This document shows, in pieces, positions 51,277 through 59,705 of a DNA stretch of 64,000 nt; the first letter of the stretch is position 1; every line of letters begins with the position of its first letter. This DNA is from CAZFRF01 sp964540925. GTDB taxonomy: Bacteria > Patescibacteriota > Microgenomatia > Levybacterales > UBA12049. Both the position numbers and the translations under genes were made by a program. The notes under the pieces are model-generated. The model was not told where the DNA came from and made no database searches. It saw nothing but the letters and a program-made list of their open reading frames with translations. The stretch lies in contig CAZIOR010000001.1 of NCBI GenBank assembly GCA_964540925.1, positions 1 through 64,000 on the forward strand. Direction: 5' to 3'.

Positions 51277-52596
51277 ATGAACTCATTAAAAAAGACAGAT
51301 CCTCAAATATATAAGCTAGTTTTAGCAGAAGAAAAAAGACAAACTGAAGTTTTAGAAATGATTCCATCTGAAAACTATACTTCAAAAGCTGTTATGGAAG
51401 CTTTAGGAACAGTGCTTACTAATAAATATTCAGAAGGATATCCAAAGAAAAGATACTATCAGGGAAATGGTGTAGTTGATGAAGTTGAGTCATTAGCGCA
51501 AGATAGGGCACAAAAGCTCTTTAAGGTGCCCTACGTGAACGTACAACCCCTTTCTGGATCTGCAGCAAACGCTGCTGTATATTTTGCAACTTTAAATCCA
51601 AATGACAAGATAATGGGACTTTCATTAGCGTTTGGAGGACATTTAACTCATGGTGCGCCTTTAACTTTTTCTTCACGTTTTTTTAAATCAGTTCAATATG
51701 AATTAGGTAAAGATACTTTACTAGACTATGATGCAATAGAAAAATTGGCAGTAAAAGAAAAACCTCAGATTATTGTTTGTGGTTTTACAGCCTATTCTCA
51801 AATTATTGATTTTAAAAGATTTGGTCAAATAGCAGATAAAGTAGGGGCATATCTTTTAGCAGATATTTCCCACATTACAGGTTTAGTTGCAGCAGGTGTA
51901 CATCCATCACCAGTTCCATATGTGCATATTGTAACTACGACAACACATAAAACATTAAGAGGGCCAAGAGGTGCAATGATTATGGTAACTGATAAAGGTT
52001 TAAAAAAAGATCCAGATTTACCAAAGAAAATTGATAGCGCAATTATTCCTGGTCTTCAAGGAGGACCACATGACAATCAAACTGCAGCAATTGCTGTTTC
52101 GCTTTTAGAAGCAAGTAAACCTAGCTTTGTAAAATATGCTAATCAAATTGTTAAAAACTCTAAAACCTTAGCTAAAGAGTTGATGAGTAAAGGATATGAA
52201 TTAGTTGGAAATGGATCTGAAAATCATTTAATTCTAATTGATTTAAGAAATAAAGGAATTAATGGTGCAGTTGCAGCCTTAGCTTTAGAAACTGCAGGAA
52301 TTGTAGTTAATAAAAATGGGGTTCCTTTTGATACAAATCCACCTTTTTATCCTTCTGGAATAAGGCTTGGTACTCCAGCTATAACTACTAGAGGAATGAA
52401 AGAAAAAGAAATGCTAAAAGTTGCAGAGTTTATGGATAGAGCATTAACAGAAGTATCAGGAATAGATTTGCCTAAAGATAAAGAAGAAAGAAAAATGGAG
52501 TGGAAAAAGATTAAAGCAAATATTGTAAAAAATACAAAGCTTCTCCAAATCGCCAAGGAAGTAAAACTTTTGACTGTAAAATTCCCACTGCCTTAA
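51277..52596 (+). CDS. glyA: Serine hydroxymethyltransferase
   Basis: This 439-aa PLP enzyme interconverts serine and glycine and supplies methylene-tetrahydrofolate, the one-carbon donor that ThyX needs. EMIPSENYTSKAVMEALGT near residue 28, NKYSEGYPKKRYYQG near 48 and the PLP-lysine motif TTTHKTLRGPRGA near 220 are intact. Length and order of motifs are normal. It lies downstream of the dTTP genes, consistent with folate linkage. Confidence 0.96.
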   Translation: MNSLKKTDPQIYKLVLAEEKRQTEVLEMIPSENYTSKAVMEALGTVLTNKYSEGYPKKRYYQGNGVVDEVESLAQDRAQKLFKVPYVNVQPLSGSAANAAVYFATLNPNDKIMGLSLAFGGHLTHGAPLTFSSRFFKSVQYELGKDTLLDYDAIEKLAVKEKPQIIVCGFTAYSQIIDFKRFGQIADKVGAYLLADISHITGLVAAGVHPSPVPYVHIVTTTTHKTLRGPRGAMIMVTDKGLKKDPDLPKKIDSAIIPGLQGGPHDNQTAAIAVSLLEASKPSFVKYANQIVKNSKTLAKELMSKGYELVGNGSENHLILIDLRNKGINGAVAALALETAGIVVNKNGVPFDTNPPFYPSGIRLGTPAITTRGMKEKEMLKVAEFMDRALTEVSGIDLPKDKEERKMEWKKIKANIVKNTKLLQIAKEVKLLTVKFPLP

Positions 52597-52601
52597 TATT
52601 T

Positions 52602-53498
52602 ATGGCTTTATCTAAATATGAAAGAGATCTGCGTCATCGCAGAATAATTAGTGGTGCTGTTGGCATAGGTAGTAGAAGCATTGCTCCCATTGCGCGCATA
52701 GATCAGGTTAGAAACCATTTACGTGATGCATTTGAGGAACAGTCATATCTAATTGCCAGCGGGAGGTATGCAGCTTTTAGGGGAGTAAAGGGAAGAGCTT
52801 TTGTAGATGAGTTTTTAAGAGATCCGCTTTTTCCACCCTTATTTAGAGAAGCAAGGCATGTTGCTACTTCTGAGCCAGATAATGATCAATTTGAAAAAAG
52901 AGTTAGGGGAGCTGCGTTTGAGTTAATGGCTGATTTATATTTAGCTTCCCATGATAAATCACCTACAACTCCTTTGACTGGAACTATTGCTGCAGAAGTA
53001 CAAACAATCTTGAAGCCTCACCTGGAAGTTTCTGATTTTGGCTTAGGTCAGGTTGGGATTATGGGTCAAATTCTTTATGATGGTTTTATGGTAACTAAAG
53101 ATAGAGATGGAGAGCCACATGTGCATGGTGCAATTGAGGCAACTTTAATGATGGATTGGAGAAGGTCAAAAGAAAGACAAATTGGTGGGGTAAGAAGTTT
53201 TTTTGCTGACTTAGAGCATTTAGGAGCAGAGGATCCTTATTTAGTTTTAGTAACTCCAAAGCCAGAAGACCGTAGGAGAAGGGAATCTCGTTGCCAAGTC
53301 GTCGGAAATCAAACTATTGAATTAGCTTATCTTCCAGTTTCTAGCGATCTATTAATGGTAGAGTTTTTACCATATTTATTTAAGGAGCATCCTGGAAGAA
53401 AGGGAAGAACTCTTGCTCAGGAAAGAAATAGATGGTTAGCTAGTTCTGCTGGTAGAAAATTAAAAATGGGTGAACCTGCTCTTTACAGAAGAAGTTAA
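52602..53498 (+). CDS. Hypothetical soluble protein, 298 aa
   Basis: This protein is not recognised. It is rich in Arg, Asp and Glu, without signal peptide or membrane helix. Conserved-looking phrases are RVRGAAFELMADLYLASHDK near residue 104 and GRKGRTLAQERNRWLASSAG near 268. An AFEL...YL element followed by an E-containing middle recalls nuclease-like folds, but this is weak. It begins 5 nt after glyA and overlaps nothing, so it is probably co-transcribed. Confidence 0.5.
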   Translation: MALSKYERDLRHRRIISGAVGIGSRSIAPIARIDQVRNHLRDAFEEQSYLIASGRYAAFRGVKGRAFVDEFLRDPLFPPLFREARHVATSEPDNDQFEKRVRGAAFELMADLYLASHDKSPTTPLTGTIAAEVQTILKPHLEVSDFGLGQVGIMGQILYDGFMVTKDRDGEPHVHGAIEATLMMDWRRSKERQIGGVRSFFADLEHLGAEDPYLVLVTPKPEDRRRRESRCQVVGNQTIELAYLPVSSDLLMVEFLPYLFKEHPGRKGRTLAQERNRWLASSAGRKLKMGEPALYRRS

Positions 53499-53500
53499 TT

Positions 53501-56500
53501 TTAAGGTGCAACTTCTCTCCAGATTCTTGGAGCAATTTGCAAGAAGGTTGGCGCATTAAGCGTAAAGTCTGGTCTTTCTTGAATGAAAAAGACTGGACAA
53601 TTAGCATCGTCTGAGCATCTGTCCCTATTGTTTACAAAGCTTCCGCCGTTAAGTCCTGCATTTATAACAACTGCTCCAGCCATATTCAATCTATAGTCTT
53701 TGGTAGGACAGTTATTTTCTCCATCAATAGTAAAGCTTCTATCAGCACTATACCAACCTTCAACTTGGAAATTGTCATAGTTATTAGCTTGATTAATACC
53801 TACAGTTTTATCAACAATGATATTTCCTCCTGTACCGCCACTTCTTGGACCTGCGCTAAAGATAGCAGTTGAGCCTTTGGGTATATGAATTTCATTATCG
53901 ATATACAAATCTCCATGAACTAAAATTACGTAGTTTTTGCCAGCTGGAAAAGTAGTGTTGGTTGTAATATGTAAATCTCCTTCTGCTTTATATATTCCGT
54001 TAGGGAAGGCGGCTGCTGTGTCTGGTAAATCGCAAGTATTTAAGTTACCTCCGCAGTAGCTAGTTATATCCCTAATTGTTAATCCATTTTTGGTTGCTGC
54101 AGCCAATAAGTAATTATATGACGTCTTAATTACACCATTTGATGGGGTATATGATTCAGGATATTTACCAACTCCAGGTATATCTCCAACTTGCCAATTA
54201 TATGGATTTATCGAAGCTTGGCCACCTCCGAAATCTGCAGTAGCGTTTCCTGAGAAAATTATTCCAGGTGTGCCACTGCCCGCTACTCTAATTGATGTGT
54301 ATGCACCATGAGCTGTTCCATTGGTATCCGTGCAAACAGCTCCTGCTGGAATTGAGTTAGTGAATCCATTGTTAAACCAAATATCTGAGCCACCACTTTG
54401 AATCCAAGGCACATTTGGATTTATTCCATAGTTTAAGTTGGTGATATTACCTGCGTTACATTGTACTTTCCAGTTTGTTGTCCAGGTTGGATCACCATTA
54501 GAAGTTCTTCCGTCATTGGTTACGCATTGTCCTGTGCCAATTGTAACTGTAAATTTAGGAGTACCATCAATTTTAGGATATGTCATAAAGTATCCAGATG
54601 GTTTACTTGCATAAGAAACAGTATATGTGCCTGGATTTAAGCCTGTAACATTAAATGTGCCAGTGTTATTGGTGATTGTTTTAAGAGGTGTTACAGATTC
54701 ATCAGGTAGAGTAGAGCCGCTATAAACTCTAATTCTAGTTTGTCCAGCAGTATAATTTGCATCACCATTATTTTTATATCCGTCTTTATTTGCATCAACG
54801 AATATACTACCTGTGATTGTAAAGTAGGGAACTATTTGAATTGCTGCTTCATAACTGCGGCAAACATTTGATCCAGGGTTACATACGGAAACTGTTGGAT
54901 GAGCAGAGGTATTAAGTGCATTGTATGTGCTTTCAATGCTCCAAGTGGTATTTGGTTGATTAACATTTACAGTTGTACCATGATCAGGTGTTGGCCATTT
55001 ATAGTCTGGAACTTTATTATCAGAGGTTCTGCATCCAACAGCTGATAGGCTTGAGCTATCTTGTCCTGATATTCCAGGATGAACCAGAGTTGGGTTTGCG
55101 GTAAGTCCTCCAGTGCAAGTTGGGGCAGGGGGTTGCATTCCAAAATTGGCAACTTGATTTGTTGGTGGTACAACATTTTTTGTTTGAGGGTTATTGGTTG
55201 ACATAGTCCAGCCAGAAGGAATACCAGAGACGGTGATAGCATAGCTATTTGAAGGAAGGTTTGCGACAGTATCTGAACCTGCAGTTCCAGTGTCGCCAGA
55301 AGCGTAGCCTCCTGGATCAGCGGAAGTTGTAAGTAGATAGTCAATGTTTTGCGCAGCTACATCTGATGCGTCTTTTACCCCATTTCCGTCATAATCAACA
55401 AAAGTATTAATAGTAAGGTTGCCTAAGCATGCAGTTCTAGCTCCAGTGGTTATATTAGCTGTTGCACTTTTAACCGTGGGATCATCTTGTGTTCCAGTTG
55501 TGTGACCAATAACATACCAATTATACTGCGTATTAAAAGCAAGGCCTTCTATGGTATATGAGTTAGCTCCAGATGCTTGAGGTGCAATTTTACCTATTCT
55601 ATTAAATGTTCCTGAAGTTTGTCTTTTGTAATACAAATCATAATTGTCTTCATAGGGGATATGGCTCCATCTTAAAGTTATGGCTGCGCCATCACTACTA
55701 TCACAGCTTGCTGCGGAACCTACAATATCTGGTCCAACTGGGCAATTATTTCCACATACCGCTGCGTTCTGGTTAACTATATTATTAGTGTTTTTAACAC
55801 ATTCTTTGTGTCTTTGTATACCAGTGCCTACAAATTCACAGGTGGTGCCGTATCTAACACAAGCATTATTTCCAGTTCCACAAACCCTTGTAGTACTGCA
55901 GTTTGCATCTGTTGAGCATTCGTCAACAGGTCCACATTTGTTATTGCAGTCACTGCTAGCATATTGCCCACCAACTCTTTTTACGCATTGACCATCTGCT
56001 TGACAGCCATATCTATTGACGCAATCGTGGCTATTACAGGTTTTGTTGTTGCTACAATCATTATTGGTAATGCAATCACATGAACCATTGTTAACACAAC
56101 CTCTATTGTTTGTATCTGTGTTTGTTCTACACATGCTGTTTCCGCTGTAATTATAGTTACAGCTATATGTGGTTTTTGTACAATTTGTGTTGCATACGGA
56201 TTTGCCATCTGAACATTGATCTACATATCCTCCTTTTACGCAATCATTGCTAGTGTTTGCAGGACAAGTTCCATTGACTCGTACATATCCATAACTTCGA
56301 TTAGCGTTTCCGCATCCACGATATTGTACCTGACTCGTTTTGTTCGCGTAGCAAGTTGTGTCAACTTTAGCTAGCTGTATGCTTACAGTAGCAGGTTCAG
56401 CAAATCTACAGTCTATGCTTGGTTGAGAAATGCTATTTATTTTTACATTTTGATTTGGATCAACGCAAGCTGTGTACCAGTGAATAAAATCGTATCCAAT

Positions 56501-56782
56501 TGTTGGAAAGAAGTTTCCTACGAGTACTGAGTAATCATTGTCTCCTGCAGATATATCAAGATTTTTTGAAACAGTGTGATAACTACCCTGAGTATAATGT
56601 GCGTAAGTCATGTGTGTTTCCCAAACAGTATTACCTGAGTTATTATTGTCGAAATGCGCATATGTTTTATAGGTAATTTGTGGACAGGATGCTGCTTGAG
56701 TTTTATTTACTAAAAATAAATTGAATAAAATAAAAATTGATAATAGTATTAAATTAATTTTTAGGAATAATTTTAATCTCAT
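53501..56782 (-). CDS. Large secreted multidomain surface protein
   Basis: This 1093-aa protein has a signal peptide (residues 8-30, ending TQA). Domains in order are an N-terminal beta region, a Cys-rich part at about 140-350 with repeats of the type CVNNGSCDCITNNDC, and an Fn3-like domain near 370-460 (ITLRWSHIPYEDNYDLYYKR). SdrD-B-like domains follow near 460-560 and 660-760 (GSIFVDANKDGYKNNGD). The C-terminal 250 residues (YVILVHGDLYIDNEIHIPKG) look like a beta-solenoid. There is no anchor. Function is unknown; adhesion or surface-layer matrix is plausible. It starts the minus-strand surface cluster's downstream end. Confidence 0.75.
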   Translation of the reverse strand: MRLKLFLKINLILLSIFILFNLFLVNKTQAASCPQITYKTYAHFDNNNSGNTVWETHMTYAHYTQGSYHTVSKNLDISAGDNDYSVLVGNFFPTIGYDFIHWYTACVDPNQNVKINSISQPSIDCRFAEPATVSIQLAKVDTTCYANKTSQVQYRGCGNANRSYGYVRVNGTCPANTSNDCVKGGYVDQCSDGKSVCNTNCTKTTYSCNYNYSGNSMCRTNTDTNNRGCVNNGSCDCITNNDCSNNKTCNSHDCVNRYGCQADGQCVKRVGGQYASSDCNNKCGPVDECSTDANCSTTRVCGTGNNACVRYGTTCEFVGTGIQRHKECVKNTNNIVNQNAAVCGNNCPVGPDIVGSAASCDSSDGAAITLRWSHIPYEDNYDLYYKRQTSGTFNRIGKIAPQASGANSYTIEGLAFNTQYNWYVIGHTTGTQDDPTVKSATANITTGARTACLGNLTINTFVDYDGNGVKDASDVAAQNIDYLLTTSADPGGYASGDTGTAGSDTVANLPSNSYAITVSGIPSGWTMSTNNPQTKNVVPPTNQVANFGMQPPAPTCTGGLTANPTLVHPGISGQDSSSLSAVGCRTSDNKVPDYKWPTPDHGTTVNVNQPNTTWSIESTYNALNTSAHPTVSVCNPGSNVCRSYEAAIQIVPYFTITGSIFVDANKDGYKNNGDANYTAGQTRIRVYSGSTLPDESVTPLKTITNNTGTFNVTGLNPGTYTVSYASKPSGYFMTYPKIDGTPKFTVTIGTGQCVTNDGRTSNGDPTWTTNWKVQCNAGNITNLNYGINPNVPWIQSGGSDIWFNNGFTNSIPAGAVCTDTNGTAHGAYTSIRVAGSGTPGIIFSGNATADFGGGQASINPYNWQVGDIPGVGKYPESYTPSNGVIKTSYNYLLAAATKNGLTIRDITSYCGGNLNTCDLPDTAAAFPNGIYKAEGDLHITTNTTFPAGKNYVILVHGDLYIDNEIHIPKGSTAIFSAGPRSGGTGGNIIVDKTVGINQANNYDNFQVEGWYSADRSFTIDGENNCPTKDYRLNMAGAVVINAGLNGGSFVNNRDRCSDDANCPVFFIQERPDFTLNAPTFLQIAPRIWREVAP

Positions 56783-56785
56783 AAT

Positions 56786-57517
56786 TTATTTAAGCTCTGG
56801 TTTATTAAGTTTTTCATATTCTTTTGGGTATGTATTCTTAACATAGCTTACTATCTTATCAGCTAAAATATCATTTTGTTTTAGTTCTTTTAGAAAAGGA
56901 TTTAGTCTTAGTATTTCTGCATCAGTAAGAAAATTCGCTACCCTTAATTCAATTAGATTACTTGATACATAGCTAGAACTTTTTATATTTTGAATTAAAC
57001 CTTTTTTGGAATTTTCATTAAAGTTTAATTTTTCAATTTGACTTATAACATCTTTAATTTCTTGAGGCATAGGCGTGTCGGCACAAGTAGGATCTTGGCA
57101 GTCGTATGCAAAATCTTCTTTTTTAAATTCTTTAAAATTATCCTCAGCTAATTTGGTAAAAGAAGGGAATATAAGATAAACATCGTGGTTATTTGTGCTT
57201 AAATATAAACCCGTTAGAAAGCTAAATGCTTCTCTTAGGTTGGAATATTTACTAGCTGAGTTTAGATTTGAATTTTCTAAAGAATTAAATCTTTCAATGA
57301 CCCTGCTATATTGTGAATCAGCTTGAATTTCTGGAGTTTTCGATAAATTAGATAAGGCTGATTTCACTTCCACGTAGCCCTTAAGAGACGAGTTAATTTT
57401 TACATTTGTTTTATTCGACTTAAGATCAATTATAAAAATGGAAGAGAGTATTAGAGCAATCAATAGTACTAATAGTAATAAAAATACTCTTAATTTATTT
57501 GAAAAAAGGGCTTTCAT
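56786..57517 (-). CDS. Hypothetical membrane-anchored protein
   Basis: This 243-aa protein has one N-terminal membrane helix (residues 11-32) and a helical, Lys/Glu/Ser-rich extracellular part. A CQDPTC pair near residue 138 may form a disulfide. No domain is recognised. It lies 3 nt before the large multidomain protein gene on the same strand, so they are probably co-transcribed. Confidence 0.55.
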   Translation of the reverse strand: MKALFSNKLRVFLLLLVLLIALILSSIFIIDLKSNKTNVKINSSLKGYVEVKSALSNLSKTPEIQADSQYSRVIERFNSLENSNLNSASKYSNLREAFSFLTGLYLSTNNHDVYLIFPSFTKLAEDNFKEFKKEDFAYDCQDPTCADTPMPQEIKDVISQIEKLNFNENSKKGLIQNIKSSSYVSSNLIELRVANFLTDAEILRLNPFLKELKQNDILADKIVSYVKNTYPKEYEKLNKPELK

Positions 57518-57571
57518 TATCTTAATTTAGATTAAAGATAAATTAAGGCTTTGTCAAGAAAGGAGGAGTGA

Positions 57572-58351
57572 TTATTTAAATTTACTTCTTAAATCCTGGT
57601 TTAGAACACTCGCTTCATTATATCTACTTGGCATAAAAGATAATAAATAATTTCTTGCTGTTAAAGCAGCTTTATAAGCTTTGTTGCTTCCTGTGTGAAT
57701 ATAATCTCCATAGCTTTGTTCAACTAATATAGTACAATATGGCTCGCGACTAGTGTATGGATCTCCACCAAATATTGGATTTGCTTTTTCACACCACTTT
57801 ACATTATCTTGAACAAGTGGATAATGCGTTGCTTTAATCCAGCCATTAATTGCTGCTTCTAGTTGCGCATTCGTTGTCTTTTTTACTTTTGCTTTAATTA
57901 TTGTTTCAATAGACTTAGGTTTTGGTGTAGGTTTTGGCGTAGGTTCTGCTGTCGGTTCAGGCTTTCCAGTTTCTAATGGTGGCAGTGTACAAATGACAGT
58001 TGATCCATCAGACATTGTTTGTCTAGCCAGAATTAAACTTGGTTTTGGTGCCTCTTGAGCTTGAGCTGAAACATTTGCATCTGCAGCTGGAATTATATTT
58101 GGTGTTGGTTCTGGTTTAGGTCCTTCCATTCTACATGAAGGTGTTGATAAATATAACCATGGAGCAGTGTATACCCAAGCATAAGGAGATTCGGGAAGTA
58201 TTTGAGTTCTTTGAACAGAGGCTGATTGAGCTTCTGGTTGAGGAGTAGGGTTTTGAGCAACAGCTCCTGGTGCCCCTAGGAACTCCGCCCCTGCTACTAG
58301 AGTTGCGATAACTTTTGCCCTTCGACCTGTAATAAGTCTTTCTGGACTCAT
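57572..58351 (-). CDS. Secreted Pro-rich hypothetical protein
   Basis: This 259-aa protein has a hydrophobic N-terminal segment (about residues 12-32, AKVIATLVAGAEFLGAPGAV), suggesting export. A Pro/Glu/Lys-rich linker with PEPTAEPTPKPTPKPKS near 128 precedes a compact C-terminal domain (about 150-259) with three Cys and YPLVQDNVKWCEKANPIFGG. The domain is not recognised. It sits in the surface cluster. Confidence 0.55.
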   Translation of the reverse strand: MSPERLITGRRAKVIATLVAGAEFLGAPGAVAQNPTPQPEAQSASVQRTQILPESPYAWVYTAPWLYLSTPSCRMEGPKPEPTPNIIPAADANVSAQAQEAPKPSLILARQTMSDGSTVICTLPPLETGKPEPTAEPTPKPTPKPKSIETIIKAKVKKTTNAQLEAAINGWIKATHYPLVQDNVKWCEKANPIFGGDPYTSREPYCTILVEQSYGDYIHTGSNKAYKAALTARNYLLSFMPSRYNEASVLNQDLRSKFK

Positions 58352-58434
58352 ATCCTATAATAATCCTACCTTGATTGTATTTTACTATGAGGTTTAAGAT
58401 TTGTCAAGATGGGAGGCTAAGATAGATTGCTATT

Positions 58435-59010
58435 TCAATCTAATTGTGTACTCAATATAGTAAAGTTATTGGTTTTGTCATACTGATATTCAATATTAAA
58501 GGTCTTATTTTGATTATTTTTATTAAAAATAGCATTGCAGTCAGTGCTTTGAATATCTGAAGAGTTATCGTTAGTTATTGTATCTTTGTCAATAACTGCA
58601 CAACTTGTATTTTTATCAATTTTGAAGGTAATTAGAGTGTCTTTATAATAAAAATAGACAGTATTATTTAATTTTTTGTAGAAATGTGCGCTTATAAACC
58701 AGCTATTTGTATCATTTGAATAAAAACGAACGTCACTAAGTAGATTAACGTTTTTTTGTCCTTGATTGGCAAATTCTTTGTGAGGTAGATCAAAGAAATA
58801 ATTGGGAAAATTTTGAGATAAAGGTAGTATATTGAGGTAATTTAAAGCAAGTATAATTAAAATTACAACAGGAATAAGGAGAAATAAAGCAAAAATACTC
58901 TTAAAAAACCTGCCTATTATTCGCTCAAGTCTTAAAAATGGTTTTTTAAAAGAATAGGTGTCTTTTGTACTAGGTTGATATTGTAAATCAGTAATGTTTG
59001 CTTCTTGCAT
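58435..59010 (-). CDS. Hypothetical membrane protein
   Basis: This 191-aa protein has a cytoplasmic head with a basic cluster, one membrane helix near residues 38-60 and a polar extracellular region of beta character. A pair of Cys (near 144 and 168) could form a disulfide. Not recognised. It lies 14 nt after the cohesin-like gene on the minus strand and is likely in the same transcript. Confidence 0.5.
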   Translation of the reverse strand: MQEANITDLQYQPSTKDTYSFKKPFLRLERIIGRFFKSIFALFLLIPVVILIILALNYLNILPLSQNFPNYFFDLPHKEFANQGQKNVNLLSDVRFYSNDTNSWFISAHFYKKLNNTVYFYYKDTLITFKIDKNTSCAVIDKDTITNDNSSDIQSTDCNAIFNKNNQNKTFNIEYQYDKTNNFTILSTQLD

Positions 59011-59024
59011 AAACTAAATGCAAA

Positions 59025-59666
59025 TTATTGACTAACTGGTTGAGTAACTGAGGGTGTTGTTGAAATTATTATTTGACCATCCTTGGTTTCTTTAAGAAGC
59101 GATGCATCTGTACCATTACCATTAACTGAAGTTTTAGGCATGAAATTGAAGGAAGCAGTTGGATTTTCTGGATTTGGAGTTACTGTATAGGTGATTTTAG
59201 CTAAATTTCCTTTACCTTTTACTCCTGGTTCGCCTAAGGATGAACCAAGTGCATATGAAATTCTTCCATTTGGTTGATCAATTGTTTTCAAAACTTCAGT
59301 TGCAGAGCTAAAGAAGTTTAAAGGTGAAACTGTAACATTAGATACAACTTTTGGATCGTAGTAGAGCTCTACCTGAACACCTGTTACTGTATTCTTGCCA
59401 GAATCAATGTAAACAACAGAGGAATATGTTCCGTCTGAGTTTTTGGTTGAATTTAAGACTGAAAGAGTAGTATCTGCTGGATTGGTGTTAACTACAGGTG
59501 TTTGTTTTAGGACTTGATTTAATTTGCCCTTAGGTGAGATTGCTACATAGGTAAGTATTCCAGCAATTACAGCTAAAAGAACTATAAGTAAGATTGTCTT
59601 TAATGGAACTCCCATTGGAGTTTGTGTTTCTTGTTTTATTTCTGGTTGTTTATTTTGTTCGTCCAT
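59025..59666 (-). CDS. Membrane-anchored cohesin-like protein
   Basis: This 213-aa protein has a cytoplasmic head, a membrane helix (residues 23-46) and a beta-sandwich extracellular domain at about 63-205. VTGVQVELYYDPKVVSNVTV near 94 and GNLAKITYTVTPNPENPTAS near 150 follow the cohesin pattern of an early YDP segment and a late F/L-A-x-I-x-(Y/F) strand. Cohesins bind dockerins. The upstream neighbour on the strand (59706) encodes a dockerin, so these two adjacent genes form a candidate binding pair. Binding itself is an inference. Confidence 0.75.
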   Translation of the reverse strand: MDEQNKQPEIKQETQTPMGVPLKTILLIVLLAVIAGILTYVAISPKGKLNQVLKQTPVVNTNPADTTLSVLNSTKNSDGTYSSVVYIDSGKNTVTGVQVELYYDPKVVSNVTVSPLNFFSSATEVLKTIDQPNGRISYALGSSLGEPGVKGKGNLAKITYTVTPNPENPTASFNFMPKTSVNGNGTDASLLKETKDGQIIISTTPSVTQPVSQ

Positions 59667-59705
59667 AAAATTATTGTTAACTATTTAAAAATTCTTGTCA
59701 ATTAC

